A stretch of 52,363 nucleotides of DNA from NCBI GenBank assembly GCA_022510815.1, contig JAFLST010000003.1, forward strand, positions 1 to 52,363. The letters are read 5' to 3'. Position numbers and translations under genes: made by a program. Source of the stretch: Christensenellaceae bacterium (GTDB taxonomy: Bacteria; Bacillota; Clostridia; Christensenellales; Aristaeellaceae). The notes beneath the pieces were generated by a model that saw only the letters and a program-made list of their open reading frames with translations, did not search any database and was not told the origin of the DNA. Position 1 is the first letter of the stretch. The number at the start of each line of letters is the position of its first letter. Shown here in pieces: positions 7,368 through 15,870 of the stretch.

Positions 7368-8978
7368 TTATTCCTTTTCCCCGTTCTGAAGCGCCGCGCC
7401 GATGAAGTCGCGGAACAGCGGATGCGGGCGGTTGGGGCGGCTCTTGAGCTCCGGATGGAACTGCACGCCCACGAACCACGGATGGTCGGGAATCTCGACG
7501 ATCTCCACCAGATTCCGCTCGGGGTTGCGGCCCGCCACGGTCATACCGCCGTCGATGAACCGCTTCATGTACTCATTGTTGAACTCATAGCGGTGGCGGT
7601 GGCGCTCCTCAATCTCCTCCTGCCCATAGGCCTTGTAGCTCTTGGTGCCGGGGAGCAGCGAGCAGCGGTACTTGCCCAGCCGCATGGTGTGGCCGAGGTT
7701 CTCGAGGTTCTGGTCGGGCATCAGGTCGATGACCGGATAGGTGGTGTGCGGATCAAGCTCTGAGGAGCTGGCGCCGCGCAGGTCAAGAACGTGGCGGGCG
7801 TACTCAATGACCGCCATCTGCATGCCGAGGCAGATGCCGAGGAAGGGAATCTTGTGCTCACGGGCGTACTGCACCGCGACCATCTTGCCTTCGAGGCCGC
7901 GCTGACCGAAACCGCCGGGCACCAGCACGCCGTCGCAGTCTTTCAGAGCGTCAGCAATGTTCTCCTGCGTCAGGTCAGCGGACTGAATCCACTTGATGTT
8001 GACCTTCGCCGAATGCGCGATGCCGCCATGGGTCAGCGCTTCGACGATGGAAAGGTACGCGTCGGGCAGCTCCACATACTTGCCGACCAGCGCGATGGTG
8101 GTCTCCCGAACCGGATTGAGCTGGCGCTCAACCATGCCCGTCCACTCGGACAGGTCGCAGTTCATGCCGCCAAGGCCCAGCAGCTCGCAGACCTTCTCGT
8201 CGAGGCCTTCCTTGTGCAGCAGCAGCGGCACCTCGTAGATCGTGCGGGCGTTCAGGTTCTGGAACACGCGATCGGCGGGCAGGTTGCAGAACAGGCCGAT
8301 CTTCGCGCGGACGTCGGCGGGCACTTCATGCTCACAGCGGCAGACGAGGATGTCCGGGCTGATGCCGATGCTGCCCAGCTCCTTGACGGAGTGCTGGGTG
8401 GGCTTGGTCTTCAGCTCGCCGGCAGCCTTGAGGTAGGGGATAAGCGTCACATGGATGTACAGGCTGTTCTCGAAGCCCACCTCCGCGCGCATCTGCCGGA
8501 CGGCCTCGAGGAAGGGCAGCGACTCAATATCGCCGACCGTGCCGCCGATCTCGGTGATGACCACGTCCGGGGGATTGGGCTGGCGGGACACCTTGAGGAT
8601 GTTGCTCTTGATCTCATTGGTGATATGCGGGATGACCTGAATCGTCGCGCCCAGATACTCGCCGCGGCGCTCGCGGTCGATGACGGTCTTGTACACGCGG
8701 CCGGAGGTCACGTTCGCCGCCTGCGTGAGGCTCTCGTCGACAAAGCGCTCGTAGTGGCCCAGGTCGAGGTCGGTCTCCGCGCCGTCGTCGGTCACATAGA
8801 CCTCACCGTGCTGGTAGGGGTTCATCGTTCCGGGGTCAACGTTGATATACGGATCGAACTTCTGAATCGAAACACGCAGCCCACGGCACTTCATCAGCCG
8901 TCCCAGAGACGCCGCCGTGATGCCCTTTCCCAGCGAAGAAACCACGCCGCCTGTCACAAAAATGAACTTGGTACTCAT
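7368..8978 (-). CDS. pyrG: CTP synthase
   Basis: Makes CTP from UTP, ATP and glutamine. A length of 536 residues is normal. The N-terminal synthetase domain opens with [17 protein letters not shown] (P-loop) and contains the family blocks [20 protein letters not shown] and GGTVGDIES. The C-terminal class I glutamine amidotransferase domain carries PGGFGQRG, the nucleophile cysteine in FLGICLGMQ (about residue 380) and the catalytic pair in FHPE. The ATG at 8978 follows AAAGGGG by seven bases; the longer frame to 8999 lacks such a site. It has its own promoter and a strong terminator, so it is a single-gene unit. The initial transcribed bases do not show the GGGC start used for CTP-sensing attenuation of pyrG in Bacillus. 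Confidence 0.98.
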   Translation of the reverse strand: MSTKFIFVTGGVVSSLGKGITAASLGRLMKCRGLRVSIQKFDPYINVDPGTMNPYQHGEVYVTDDGAETDLDLGHYERFVDESLTQAANVTSGRVYKTVIDRERRGEYLGATIQVIPHITNEIKSNILKVSRQPNPPDVVITEIGGTVGDIESLPFLEAVRQMRAEVGFENSLYIHVTLIPYLKAAGELKTKPTQHSVKELGSIGISPDILVCRCEHEVPADVRAKIGLFCNLPADRVFQNLNARTIYEVPLLLHKEGLDEKVCELLGLGGMNCDLSEWTGMVERQLNPVRETTIALVGKYVELPDAYLSIVEALTHGGIAHSAKVNIKWIQSADLTQENIADALKDCDGVLVPGGFGQRGLEGKMVAVQYAREHKIPFLGICLGMQMAVIEYARHVLDLRGASSSELDPHTTYPVIDLMPDQNLENLGHTMRLGKYRCSLLPGTKSYKAYGQEEIEERHRHRYEFNNEYMKRFIDGGMTVAGRNPERNLVEIVEIPDHPWFVGVQFHPELKSRPNRPHPLFRDFIGAALQNGEKE

Positions 8979-9021
8979 CCCGCTGCCCCTTTCCGTCATG
9001 GGTCAAACACACAGACGCTTT

Positions 9022-9050
9022 ATTGTATATTTTTCAGCGGCTTTCGTCAA
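9022..9050 (-). promoter_or_regulatory. pyrG promoter
   Basis: TTGACG (9050-9045), 17-nt spacer, TACAAT (9027-9022) on the minus strand, about 45 nt before the start codon. Confidence 0.75.
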
Positions 9051-9104
9051 GAGAAATACCGAAAAAAAGCAGGGCTTTGCAGGGGCGCTGCTCCCGCACC
9101 CCGC

Positions 9105-9132
9105 CAGAGAGCCATTGGTCCTCTGGACTCCC
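9105..9132. repeat. Short intergenic element sharing a 14-mer with 10771-10798
   Basis: A CAGAG...CTCTG hairpin ending in TCCTCTGGACTCCC (9119-9132). The same 14 bases end a similar hairpin after the aldolase gene. Both are intergenic, so this looks like a small dispersed repeat. Confidence 0.45.
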
Positions 9133-9187
9133 TTTTCACGATGGAGGGGTACGCCTTCGGTCGGTCTTCATGCGCGTGCATGGAAAA

Positions 9188-9215
9188 GGCACGGAACATT
9201 GGCCTGCTCCGTGCC
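9188..9215 (-). terminator. Terminator of the DUF4279 gene
   Basis: GGCACGGA/TCCGTGCC stem, followed on the minus strand by TTTT; 14 nt after the stop codon. Confidence 0.8.
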
Positions 9216-9228
9216 AAGTGTTTTCAGA

Positions 9229-9648
9229 TCAGATGCCGACCTCGCCCCAGCTCAGGCTGGACACGTCCAGCGGCAGGCCCAGCGCGACGAGGCGCTGCAG
9301 GGTTTCGGGCATCAGGCGATAGGCGATCTGCGCGTAGTCGCTCTGCACGAACAGGCGAAGCGTGAACTTCCAGTCCCGGGCGAGATCAGCCAGCTGCTCC
9401 TGATGAAGAATCAGATGGGCCAGCAGGTGATTGAGCTGCGTGTCCACGCCCTCGGGGGAGGTGAGCAGCACGGTGTACGTCCATTCGTCAGCCGGGGCTT
9501 CGATCAGCGGGAGACGGTTGAGCATATCGCCCTTATGGATGATCCGCGTCGGCTCCAGCTCCAACTGCTCGCCGATTTCCTTAATGGGCAGATCCTTGCC
9601 CTCAACGATTAGGGAAAACCGCGCTCCGGTTAAACGGTTGTTCTCCAT
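9229..9648 (-). CDS. DUF4279 domain protein
   Basis: A 139-residue cytoplasmic protein. It opens with a strand (ARFSLIVEG) followed by IKEIGEQLELEPTRIIHKGD, the pattern of DUF4279 proteins (predicted strand, then a helix with an LG/LE-x-PT turn, then KGD). A WTYTVLLTSPEG block and a run of helices follow. The ATG at 9648 has GGAGGG nine bases upstream; a TTG two codons earlier would leave only three. Monocistronic with its own terminator. Function unknown in this family. Confidence 0.72.
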   Translation of the reverse strand: MENNRLTGARFSLIVEGKDLPIKEIGEQLELEPTRIIHKGDMLNRLPLIEAPADEWTYTVLLTSPEGVDTQLNHLLAHLILHQEQLADLARDWKFTLRLFVQSDYAQIAYRLMPETLQRLVALGLPLDVSSLSWGEVGI

Positions 9649-9767
9649 GATCAAAATCCCTCCGTATTCAAATCGACTTATCCGCTGTATTCGACGCGCA
9701 GCGCCGCGCTTCCTGCCATTGCTGCGGGAATGTCGGCAAAGAATGTGAAAGTTTTCGCAATCACCCC

Positions 9768-9796
9768 TTTTCAGATACTGTCATTTGTGGTATAAT
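9768..9796 (+). promoter_or_regulatory. Aldolase gene promoter
   Basis: TTTTCA (9768-9773), 17-nt spacer, TATAAT (9791-9796). The weak -35 is offset by the perfect -10 box. Confidence 0.6.
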
Positions 9797-9839
9797 AAAC
9801 CGGGTTTTCAGGAACCAAACGATGAAGGAGGGTATTCCT

Positions 9840-10769
9840 ATGGCGATTGTTACCACCAAGGAAATGTTCAAGAAGGCTTACGAAGGCGGCTATGCCATCG
9901 GCGCTTTCAACGTCAATAACATGGAAATCATTCAGGGCATCACCGAGGGCGCGAAGATGGAGAACGCCCCTGTGATTCTTCAGGTGTCCGCTGGCGCCCG
10001 CAAGTATGCCAAGCATGCGTACCTGATGCACATGATTCAGGCCGCGATTGAGGACACCGATCTGCCCATCGCCGTGCATCTTGACCACGGCCCCGATTTC
10101 GAGACCTGCAAGAGCTGCATCGACGGCGGCTTCTCCTCCGTCATGATCGACGGCTCCCACTACTCCTTTGAGGAGAACATCGCGGTGACCAAGAAGGTCG
10201 TCGAGTATGCGCATGACCACGGCGTGGTTGTCGAGGCCGAGCTGGGCCGTCTGGCGGGCGTTGAGGATGACGTGAAGGTTTCCGCTGAGGATTCTTCCTA
10301 TACCCAGCCTGATGAGGTTGAGGAGTTCGTCGCCCGCACCGGCTGCGACTCTCTGGCCATCGCCATCGGCACCTCCCACGGCGCTTACAAGTTCAAGGGC
10401 GAAGCCAAGCTGCGCTTCGACATTCTCGAAGAGGTTGGCAAGCGTCTGCCCGGCTTCCCGATCGTGCTGCATGGCGCTTCCTCCGTCATCCCCGAGTATG
10501 TTGAGATGATCAACAAGTTCGGCGGCGAGATGCCCGGCGCGCAGGGCGTTCCGGAAGACATGCTCCGCAAAGCTGCTTCCATGGCCGTCTGCAAGATCAA
10601 CATTGACTCCGACCTGCGTCTGGCCTTCACCGGCCTTGTGCGCAAGCACTTCGTCGAGCATCCCGACCACTTCGATCCCCGGCAGTATCTGACTGACGCC
10701 CGCACTGGCATCCGCGAGATGGTCCGCCACAAGATCGTCAACGTTCTGGGCTGCAACGGCAAGGCGTAA
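9840..10769 (+). CDS. fba: Class II fructose-bisphosphate aldolase
   Basis: Cleaves fructose 1,6-bisphosphate to dihydroxyacetone phosphate and glyceraldehyde 3-phosphate in glycolysis, and works in reverse in gluconeogenesis. At 309 residues it has the normal family length. It opens with GGYAIGAFNVNNME and shows the class II metal-site blocks VHLDHGP, VEAELGRLAGVEDDV, GTSHGAYKF and IVLHGASSV. A bound Zn2+ is expected from these histidines. The ATG at 9840 follows AAGGAGGG (9825-9832) by seven bases. The gene is preceded by a TATAAT promoter and stands alone. The related tagatose-bisphosphate aldolases share these motifs, so the exact sugar phosphate is likely but not proven. Confidence 0.93.
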   Translation: MAIVTTKEMFKKAYEGGYAIGAFNVNNMEIIQGITEGAKMENAPVILQVSAGARKYAKHAYLMHMIQAAIEDTDLPIAVHLDHGPDFETCKSCIDGGFSSVMIDGSHYSFEENIAVTKKVVEYAHDHGVVVEAELGRLAGVEDDVKVSAEDSSYTQPDEVEEFVARTGCDSLAIAIGTSHGAYKFKGEAKLRFDILEEVGKRLPGFPIVLHGASSVIPEYVEMINKFGGEMPGAQGVPEDMLRKAASMAVCKINIDSDLRLAFTGLVRKHFVEHPDHFDPRQYLTDARTGIREMVRHKIVNVLGCNGKA

Positions 10770-10770
10770 G

Positions 10771-10798
10771 CAGAGGGGTATCGCTCCTCTGGACTCCC
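10771..10798. repeat. Short intergenic element, second copy
   Basis: CAGAGG...CCTCTG hairpin ending in TCCTCTGGACTCCC (10785-10798), directly after the aldolase stop; shares 14 bases with the copy at 9119-9132. Confidence 0.45.
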
Positions 10799-10863
10799 GC
10801 CGCGCGCCTTGGTTAAGTGCCTTCAGGCAACAATATGCGCGCGAGGGGTTACAATGGTACAGC

Positions 10864-10895
10864 AAAGCCCGCTTCCGATCAAGGGAGCGGGCTTT
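10864..10895 (+). terminator. Aldolase gene terminator
   Basis: Perfect 10-bp stem AAAGCCCGCT/AGCGGGCTTT with a T-rich tail (TTCTGGTTTT). Confidence 0.72.
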
Positions 10896-11007
10896 CTGGT
10901 TTTCAAATTCCCTCGGGAGGCGTCGGATGGTTTGCGAACCCTCCGACGACAATCAAAAACTGCGGCTATGCACATCAGTTTTTCTATGGTTCGTTAGAAT
11001 CTATTCC

Positions 11008-11697
11008 TCAATGGAACATCTCTGCGCCTGCGGACAGCTCTGCCATCTCGCTGACCGTGACGAACTCATAGCCTTGTTCGATAAGCTGCGGGATCAATAC
11101 CTTCAGGCAGTTGAGATCCTTCACGATGGAGTGGAACAGCAGGATGCTGCCGTTGCGCACATCCTTGATGCACAGCTCGGGATCGGTCTGGCTCACGTCC
11201 CACAGCACCATGTGCTCGTAACCGGCGGCGTCCACGGCATTGGCCACGGTGGATGTGGTGCCGTTCACATAGACATTGCCGTAGGGCGGCCGCATCACGC
11301 GCATCTGATAGTGATAGCCGAGCACCTCGTCGAGGCGGTTCTCCACGCGGTGCAGATTATTGACGATGACGGGCTGCGTCTGATCCGGCAGGCTGATGTG
11401 GTTATAGGTGTGATTGCCGATCTCGCAGTTCGATTCCGCGATGGCCCGCCACAGATCGGCGTCCTTCTCGTCCAGAACGTATCCGAGCACGAAGAACGTC
11501 ATCGGTACGCCCATCTCCTGACCGTACTCGAAGATGGCCTGCACCATCTCCGTGTCAGCCAGATCGTCGATGGTGATGCAGACGCGCTTTTGCCCGCGGT
11601 CGCCATGGTACATGGTGAAGCCCTTCTCGACCTTTGCCAGCGCGGTGGACGAGAGCAACATCAGAATCAAGGTAAGCGCAGCGATTCGTTTGAACAA
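11008..11697 (-). CDS. Secreted polysaccharide deacetylase (NodB domain)
   Basis: Predicted to remove acetyl groups from N-acetylated glycans such as peptidoglycan or chitin oligomers outside the membrane. TTG start at 11697 with AAGGAGGG seven bases upstream; an ATG at 11745 is in frame but lies before that site. The first ~20 residues form a clear Sec signal (FKRIAALTLILMLLSSTALA). NodB motifs: CITIDDLAD (motif 1, with I where F is usual and L where G is usual), the metal histidines in NHTYNH, RPPYG, LWDVSQTD and LLFHS. 229 residues. It lies downstream of rnpB on the same strand, with the rnpB terminator between them. Confidence 0.85.
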   Translation of the reverse strand: MFKRIAALTLILMLLSSTALAKVEKGFTMYHGDRGQKRVCITIDDLADTEMVQAIFEYGQEMGVPMTFFVLGYVLDEKDADLWRAIAESNCEIGNHTYNHISLPDQTQPVIVNNLHRVENRLDEVLGYHYQMRVMRPPYGNVYVNGTTSTVANAVDAAGYEHMVLWDVSQTDPELCIKDVRNGSILLFHSIVKDLNCLKVLIPQLIEQGYEFVTVSEMAELSAGAEMFH

Positions 11698-11760
11698 GGG
11701 AATGCCCTCCTTTGTATGCGGTACAGTTTGGCGCAGACTGCCCAAAGCCGAAAACTCGAC

Positions 11761-11779
11761 AAAGCGGTTTTGCCGCCTT
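11761..11779 (-). terminator. rnpB terminator
   Basis: AAGGCGG/CCGCTTT stem (one G-U pair) with a CAAAA loop, followed on the minus strand by GTCGAGTTTT, just past the rnpB 3' end. Confidence 0.6.
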
Positions 11780-11785
11780 GCCGAT

Positions 11786-12131
11786 GCTGTGTGCGAGCGT
11801 GCCCATAAGCCGAGTTCTGTATTGGACGATCATCTATCCAGGCCTGGCGTTGCCGCGCAGGCTCAAGCGATGCCAAGGACGCGACGGGCCGCCGCATGTG
11901 TCCTCATACGCATCTTGCACCAGATGGGGTTTACAGCACGGACAAGTCGCCAAGCCGTGGGTGAGCTCTTACCTCGCCTTTCCACCCTTACCGAGCCGGA
12001 GCCCGGCGGTATATCTCTGTTGCACTCTCCTTGGAGTCGCCTCCACCGGCCGTTAGCCGGCATCCTGCCCTATGGTGCTCGGACTTTCCTCATGCCCGAA
12101 GGCACGCGATCGTCTGGTCACCTCGCACAGC
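11786..12131 (-). ncRNA. rnpB: RNase P RNA, bacterial type A
   Basis: Catalytic RNA of RNase P, which trims the 5' ends of pre-tRNAs. On the minus strand the universal motifs appear in order: GAGGAAAGTCCGAGC near the 5' end (plus 12080-12095), ACAGAGATATACCGCC, GGTAAGGGTGGAAAGG, and AACTCGGCTTATGGGC near the 3' end (plus 11801-11818). The ends are set by helix P1, GCTGTGCGAG at the 5' side pairing with CTCGCACACAGC at the 3' side. The upstream promoter predicts a start at about 12129, matching the helix. About 346 nt, a normal length. Confidence 0.96.
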
Positions 12132-12135
12132 TTTC

Positions 12136-12164
12136 ATGATACCAAGCCCGGCGGAAATTGTCAA
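12136..12164 (-). promoter_or_regulatory. rnpB promoter
   Basis: TTGACA (12164-12159), 17-nt spacer, TATCAT (12141-12136) on the minus strand; consensus -35 as expected for a strongly expressed RNA gene. Confidence 0.85.
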
Positions 12165-12191
12165 GCCATGCGTCTGCGATCAGAAAGGGGA

Positions 12192-12220
12192 TTGACAAAT
12201 TTGTCTTCGCCCGGCACAAT
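12192..12220 (+). promoter_or_regulatory. yfcE promoter, divergent from rnpB
   Basis: TTGACA (12192-12197), 17-nt spacer, CACAAT (12215-12220). The -35 boxes of the two divergent promoters are 27 bp apart. Confidence 0.75.
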
Positions 12221-12242
12221 AGCGGAAGAAAGGACTGATTGC

Positions 12243-12785
12243 ATGAAATTCCTGATTGCCTCCGACCTGCACGGCTCCGCCCTTTATACCCGCCTGCTGC
12301 TGGACGCCTTTGCCGCCGAGCGCGCCGACCGCCTGATCCTGCTGGGGGATATCCTCTACCATGGCCCGCGCAACTATCTGCCTGCCGAATACGCGCCGAA
12401 GGAGGTCATCGCGCTGCTTTCGCCGCTGAAGGATCGGATTCTCTGCGTGCGCGGCAACTGCGACACCGAGGTTGACCAGATGGTGCTGCCCTTCCCGATT
12501 CTGGCGGATTACGCGGTCATGCCGGTAGGGCAGCGGCTGTGCTATATGACCCACGGGCATGTTTACAACAACGCGCATCTGCCGCCTGTCATGCCGGGGG
12601 ACATCCTGCTGCACGGGCACACGCACATCCCTGTCTGTGAGGAGCACGCGACGCATGTCTGTCTGAACCCCGGCAGCGTGTCCATTCCGAAGGAGAACAG
12701 CCACCATGGCTATATGACGCTGGAAGACGGCCTGTTCCTGTGGAAGGATTTTGATGGAGGGCTTCACGGCGAATATCGGGTCTGA
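12243..12785 (+). CDS. yfcE: YfcE/MJ0936-type metallophosphodiesterase
   Basis: A 180-residue cytoplasmic phosphodiesterase that hydrolyses phosphodiester bonds in small substrates; the natural substrate of this family is not established. The calcineurin-like two-metal motifs are all present: SDLHGS (residues 8-13), LLGDILYHG, VRGNCDTE, MTHGHVY, LHGHTHIP and NPGSVSIP. The start at 12243 follows an AAAGGA site in the transcript made from the promoter at 12192. It ends at a shared bidirectional terminator and is monocistronic. Confidence 0.93.
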   Translation: MKFLIASDLHGSALYTRLLLDAFAAERADRLILLGDILYHGPRNYLPAEYAPKEVIALLSPLKDRILCVRGNCDTEVDQMVLPFPILADYAVMPVGQRLCYMTHGHVYNNAHLPPVMPGDILLHGHTHIPVCEEHATHVCLNPGSVSIPKENSHHGYMTLEDGLFLWKDFDGGLHGEYRV

Positions 12786-12798
12786 AGACAGCACAAAG

Positions 12799-12822
12799 AA
12801 AAAGCGGCTTTCGCCGCTTTTT
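12799..12822. terminator. Bidirectional terminator
   Basis: AAAAAGCGGC/GCCGCTTTTT stem with a TTTC loop between two converging genes; T-runs on both strands. Confidence 0.9.
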
Positions 12823-12825
12823 CTG

Positions 12826-15126
12826 TTACTGGTTTTCCAACTGCATCATATTGACCACGCGGTCGATTTCCGAAACGAACCAGTTGGCGTCTCTTGCGCC
12901 TTCCAGATACAGCTGAATGGCTGTGGTCGCGGGATTGTCATCGCCGGTGAAGATCGAGCTGGCCGACACGACCAGATGGGGCGCGATGCTTTCATGATAG
13001 AAAGCAACGTCCTCCTCGGAGAAGGCCCAGCGCTCTTCCTCCTGCATCTTCCTGACGCGCTCCTTGTACCACGAAAGGATATCGTCGTAGTCGGCGCGCT
13101 CCTCGTCGGTCAGGTCCTCCATCTGCTTTTCGATCTGTTCGAGTTCCTGCTGATAGTAGGAGAGATTCTCTTGATAGTACTCCTCCTCGATCGGCTCCCG
13201 CACATCGGGCATGAAAGCCGTCCTGACGTCCTGAGGCAGATGCTCCGCGATGTACTCCATCAGATCAAGCGCGAGGTCCTGATTGGCGCTGGCCTTGTTG
13301 ATGGACAGCAGGTACACAGAGGCCTGAATGACCGGCTCCGTGTCCTCGTCAAGCTGGAGCAGGATAGGCTGCGGCGCCATCCACTGCTGATACTGCTTGG
13401 GCATCGGATCGGCATAGTTGTCGAAGATCGCGGTGCTTTCGTCGCCGTCGACGTATACATAGGCTGTCAGCTGGTTGCCGTTGGGGTCCTCCTTCGGGCC
13501 GAGCGCGTCGAACACGGTCTTCATCTCCGGGCTGTCCAGACGGTTCAGCAGCTTCTGGAGCGTGGGCGTGCGGAAGGTCAGCGCCTCGCCGCGGGCCTCG
13601 CAGGTCAGCACCTGCGCGTTGAAGATCAGGTTGAACATCACGCTGCGCAGGTCCGAAGCCCACTCGAAGATCTTCATGTCCTCATAGTCGTCGTAGTAAT
13701 CGTAGTACCATGTGACCAGAAAATCCATCAGCTCGTCGTAGGTGGTGGGGAGGTCTTCCTCGGTCATGCCGACCTTCTCCAGCGCGTCAGGATAGTAGCC
13801 CATGGTGCCGCCGTAGACATACACAGGGAGGCCATAGAGCTTGCCATCCATGAGGAACTCATCGGTCAGGTTGGGATACATGCTCCCCACGACGTTCATC
13901 AGCGTCTCCGAGGAGGACATGTCCGCCAGCAGGCCGTACTTGAGCAGCGGCGCATAGGGCCTGTAGGGCAGGACCAGATTGTAGATATCCGCCGCCTCCG
14001 GGGACTGCATGTGGCTCCGATAATCCTCGGCGGTCGACACCGTGGTTTCAATGTACTCAATGGCGACTTCCGGGTGCTCCTTGGCGTACTCGCGCACAAC
14101 GTCGTTAACGGTCCATACGCTGGCCAGACGCAGCGTGCGGGTAGGCAGCAGCGAGGGATCAACGGTGGCCGAGGCGAGGCGGCTTTCGTCATTCCAGTCG
14201 GAGACGTAGAAGCGGTCGCGATACAGCACGGAAGCGGAATTGTTGCGGCTCGAATTGCCGCCGATCAGGTAGCCGACAGTCTCCGCGGAGGCAAAGGTGC
14301 TGTCATAGCGGTAGACGAAGGAAGCGCCAGCATAGTAGACCATGTCCGTCTCCGCGTCGTAGGCCAGCGCGCCGCAGTTGGTGTCCGGCATGAAACCCAG
14401 CACGGTCACCTCGCCGGTGGCGGGATCAATGCTGACGATCTCCGGCGTCTTGAGATACTTGCCGGTCTGGTAGTCGTAGGCCTCATCCCAGTTGAAGCGG
14501 CGCCCCAGCAGCAGGCCGTCCTTATAAAGAACCAGTTGGGAGATGTAGTCCTCCATGACCTTCGTGCCCTTGCCGGTGGTCAGATCGACGCGGTAGAGCG
14601 CGTGAAGGTCCCAGTTGACGTCATCGTCGTGCAGCAGGAAGTACGCCGTGCCATCGACGATCTGTATGCCGTAGAACTGGGGCCAGTTGTCCTCGTTGAC
14701 GTCCCATGTGATGTCGCACAGCAGCTCCCGCTTGCCCAGATCGCCGGACTCATCCACGGGCATGAAGCTGACGGAGAACATGGTGCCCTCCGGCATTTCC
14801 CAGCTTTCCGTGACCTCGTTCCATGTCTCGGAGCGCTGTCCCAGCAGATAGAGACCGTCCTTTCCGGCGGCGACGCACTGGATGTTCCCGATGCCGTTCC
14901 GGTCAATCTCGATGGGCTGCCAGCCGCCTTCCACGGCCTTGTAAAGGTAACTCCACTCTTGGGCATAGAGCGCGTCGCCCAGCACCAGCAGGCTGTCGGG
15001 CGTGCTCGACAGGTTTTCGAGAAGCTTATTCTCCTCCTGATCCTCCGCTCCCTCCGCCAGCACGCAGGGCAAGAACAGGCTCATCGCCATCAGCAGGCAG
15101 AGCAGTCGCAACAAACGCAGTTTCAT
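12826..15126 (-). CDS. Secreted propeller-like/solute-binding fusion protein
   Basis: A 766-residue exported protein. The ATG at 15126 follows GGAGG by seven bases and starts a Sec signal (LRLLRLLCLLMAMSLFLPCV). Residues ~45-330 are repeated short beta-rich units (for example GKDGLYLLGQRSE, DTYFLL-like strands and TDMVYYAGASFVYRYD), as in a beta-propeller. From about residue 335 (TRTLRLASVWTVNDVVREYA) the protein becomes an ABC-type extracellular solute-binding domain, with LYGLPVYVYGGTMGYYPDAL near 440. A charged coiled coil occupies about 610-665. There is no clear lipobox. No permease genes are adjacent, so it may be a stand-alone sensor or scavenger. The gene follows the 15227-15691 gene by 100 nt on the same strand. 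Confidence 0.75.
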   Translation of the reverse strand: MKLRLLRLLCLLMAMSLFLPCVLAEGAEDQEENKLLENLSSTPDSLLVLGDALYAQEWSYLYKAVEGGWQPIEIDRNGIGNIQCVAAGKDGLYLLGQRSETWNEVTESWEMPEGTMFSVSFMPVDESGDLGKRELLCDITWDVNEDNWPQFYGIQIVDGTAYFLLHDDDVNWDLHALYRVDLTTGKGTKVMEDYISQLVLYKDGLLLGRRFNWDEAYDYQTGKYLKTPEIVSIDPATGEVTVLGFMPDTNCGALAYDAETDMVYYAGASFVYRYDSTFASAETVGYLIGGNSSRNNSASVLYRDRFYVSDWNDESRLASATVDPSLLPTRTLRLASVWTVNDVVREYAKEHPEVAIEYIETTVSTAEDYRSHMQSPEAADIYNLVLPYRPYAPLLKYGLLADMSSSETLMNVVGSMYPNLTDEFLMDGKLYGLPVYVYGGTMGYYPDALEKVGMTEEDLPTTYDELMDFLVTWYYDYYDDYEDMKIFEWASDLRSVMFNLIFNAQVLTCEARGEALTFRTPTLQKLLNRLDSPEMKTVFDALGPKEDPNGNQLTAYVYVDGDESTAIFDNYADPMPKQYQQWMAPQPILLQLDEDTEPVIQASVYLLSINKASANQDLALDLMEYIAEHLPQDVRTAFMPDVREPIEEEYYQENLSYYQQELEQIEKQMEDLTDEERADYDDILSWYKERVRKMQEEERWAFSEEDVAFYHESIAPHLVVSASSIFTGDDNPATTAIQLYLEGARDANWFVSEIDRVVNMMQLENQ

Positions 15127-15226
15127 GGGCAAACCTCCTCAAGTATCAATTGAAATCCGCTTTTTAGACGTTTCAAGGTCATGAATTATTTCATAAAGAC
15201 TATTTTTTTCACCAATTTCTCATCTT

Positions 15227-15691
15227 TCAGACCCGGACGACGCTCGCGATCTCCTTGTCATGGTAGATGATATGCAGCACGTCGCCTTCCTTGAAGTCCG
15301 GAAGAGGCTTCTCCGCGTCGTAGTAGAACAGCCGGTCGCAGGGCTTGCCCTTCTCATCCTTGTCGGCGACCTTCAGCGCGTGATACCGCACGCCGTCCAC
15401 CAGCGAAATGTCCTCGGAGAGGCTCGCAAAGGGCAGCTCAACCTCCCGCTTGCGGCCGTGGAGCATGTTGTCCACATGCGTGGCGTAAGCGGTCAGGGGC
15501 TTGATGAACAGGTCGTGTCCGGCGATCAGCAGCGAACCGGCCAGAATTGTCGCGCAGGAGGTCAGCCACTCCGTCCGCGTCACAAGGGACGCGATCAGGA
15601 CAGCCGCCAGCGCCGCGACAGGGATCAGCAGCACGATCCAGCGCCGTCTGCGCTGCGCAAGGACTTCCTGCAGATCATTTTCCGCATACAT
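15227..15691 (-). CDS. Small membrane protein with C-terminal soluble domain
   Basis: A 154-residue protein. The ATG at 15691 has AAGGAGG ten bases upstream. After a charged N-terminus (QRRRRW) there are two hydrophobic segments, about residues 20-38 (IVLLIPVAALAAVLIASLV) and 45-62. The C-terminal ~90 residues are soluble, ending in DVLHIIYHDKEIASVVRV, which looks like a small beta barrel. I do not recognise the family. It may share a transcript with the downstream fusion protein gene. Confidence 0.65.
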   Translation of the reverse strand: MYAENDLQEVLAQRRRRWIVLLIPVAALAAVLIASLVTRTEWLTSCATILAGSLLIAGHDLFIKPLTAYATHVDNMLHGRKREVELPFASLSEDISLVDGVRYHALKVADKDEKGKPCDRLFYYDAEKPLPDFKEGDVLHIIYHDKEIASVVRV

Positions 15692-15802
15692 CAGGAATAC
15701 GCCTCCTTCGGCATGGGTATTATCCGTTCTTATGATGATACAAACGGATGGGAATGTCAACCGTCAGATTTGACGAAAATGTAAACAAATGAAAAGTTGC
15801 AG

Positions 15803-15831
15803 TTGTTCACACGCGCAGGCTGTGTTAAAAT
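15803..15831 (+). promoter_or_regulatory. Acyltransferase gene promoter
   Basis: TTGTTC (15803-15808), 17-nt spacer, TAAAAT (15826-15831). Confidence 0.6.
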
Positions 15832-15870
15832 AGAGCCACAGGGAAACAAAGGAATGCAAGGAGGCGGAGC

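Noticed and set aside
7791-9365. A 524-codon rightward frame across pyrG
   Set aside because: The pyrG protein on the minus strand is unmistakable; this frame is its GC-rich shadow and crosses the pyrG promoter.
11555-12139. Several small open frames over 11.7-12.1 kb on both strands
   Set aside because: They lie in the RNase P RNA gene, whose conserved sequence motifs explain the region fully.
12751-15153. An 800-codon open frame antisense to the propeller/solute-binding gene
   Set aside because: It mirrors the codon pattern of the real gene on the other strand, has no ribosome site, and its product is a Val/His/Arg/Gln-rich sequence with no domain.
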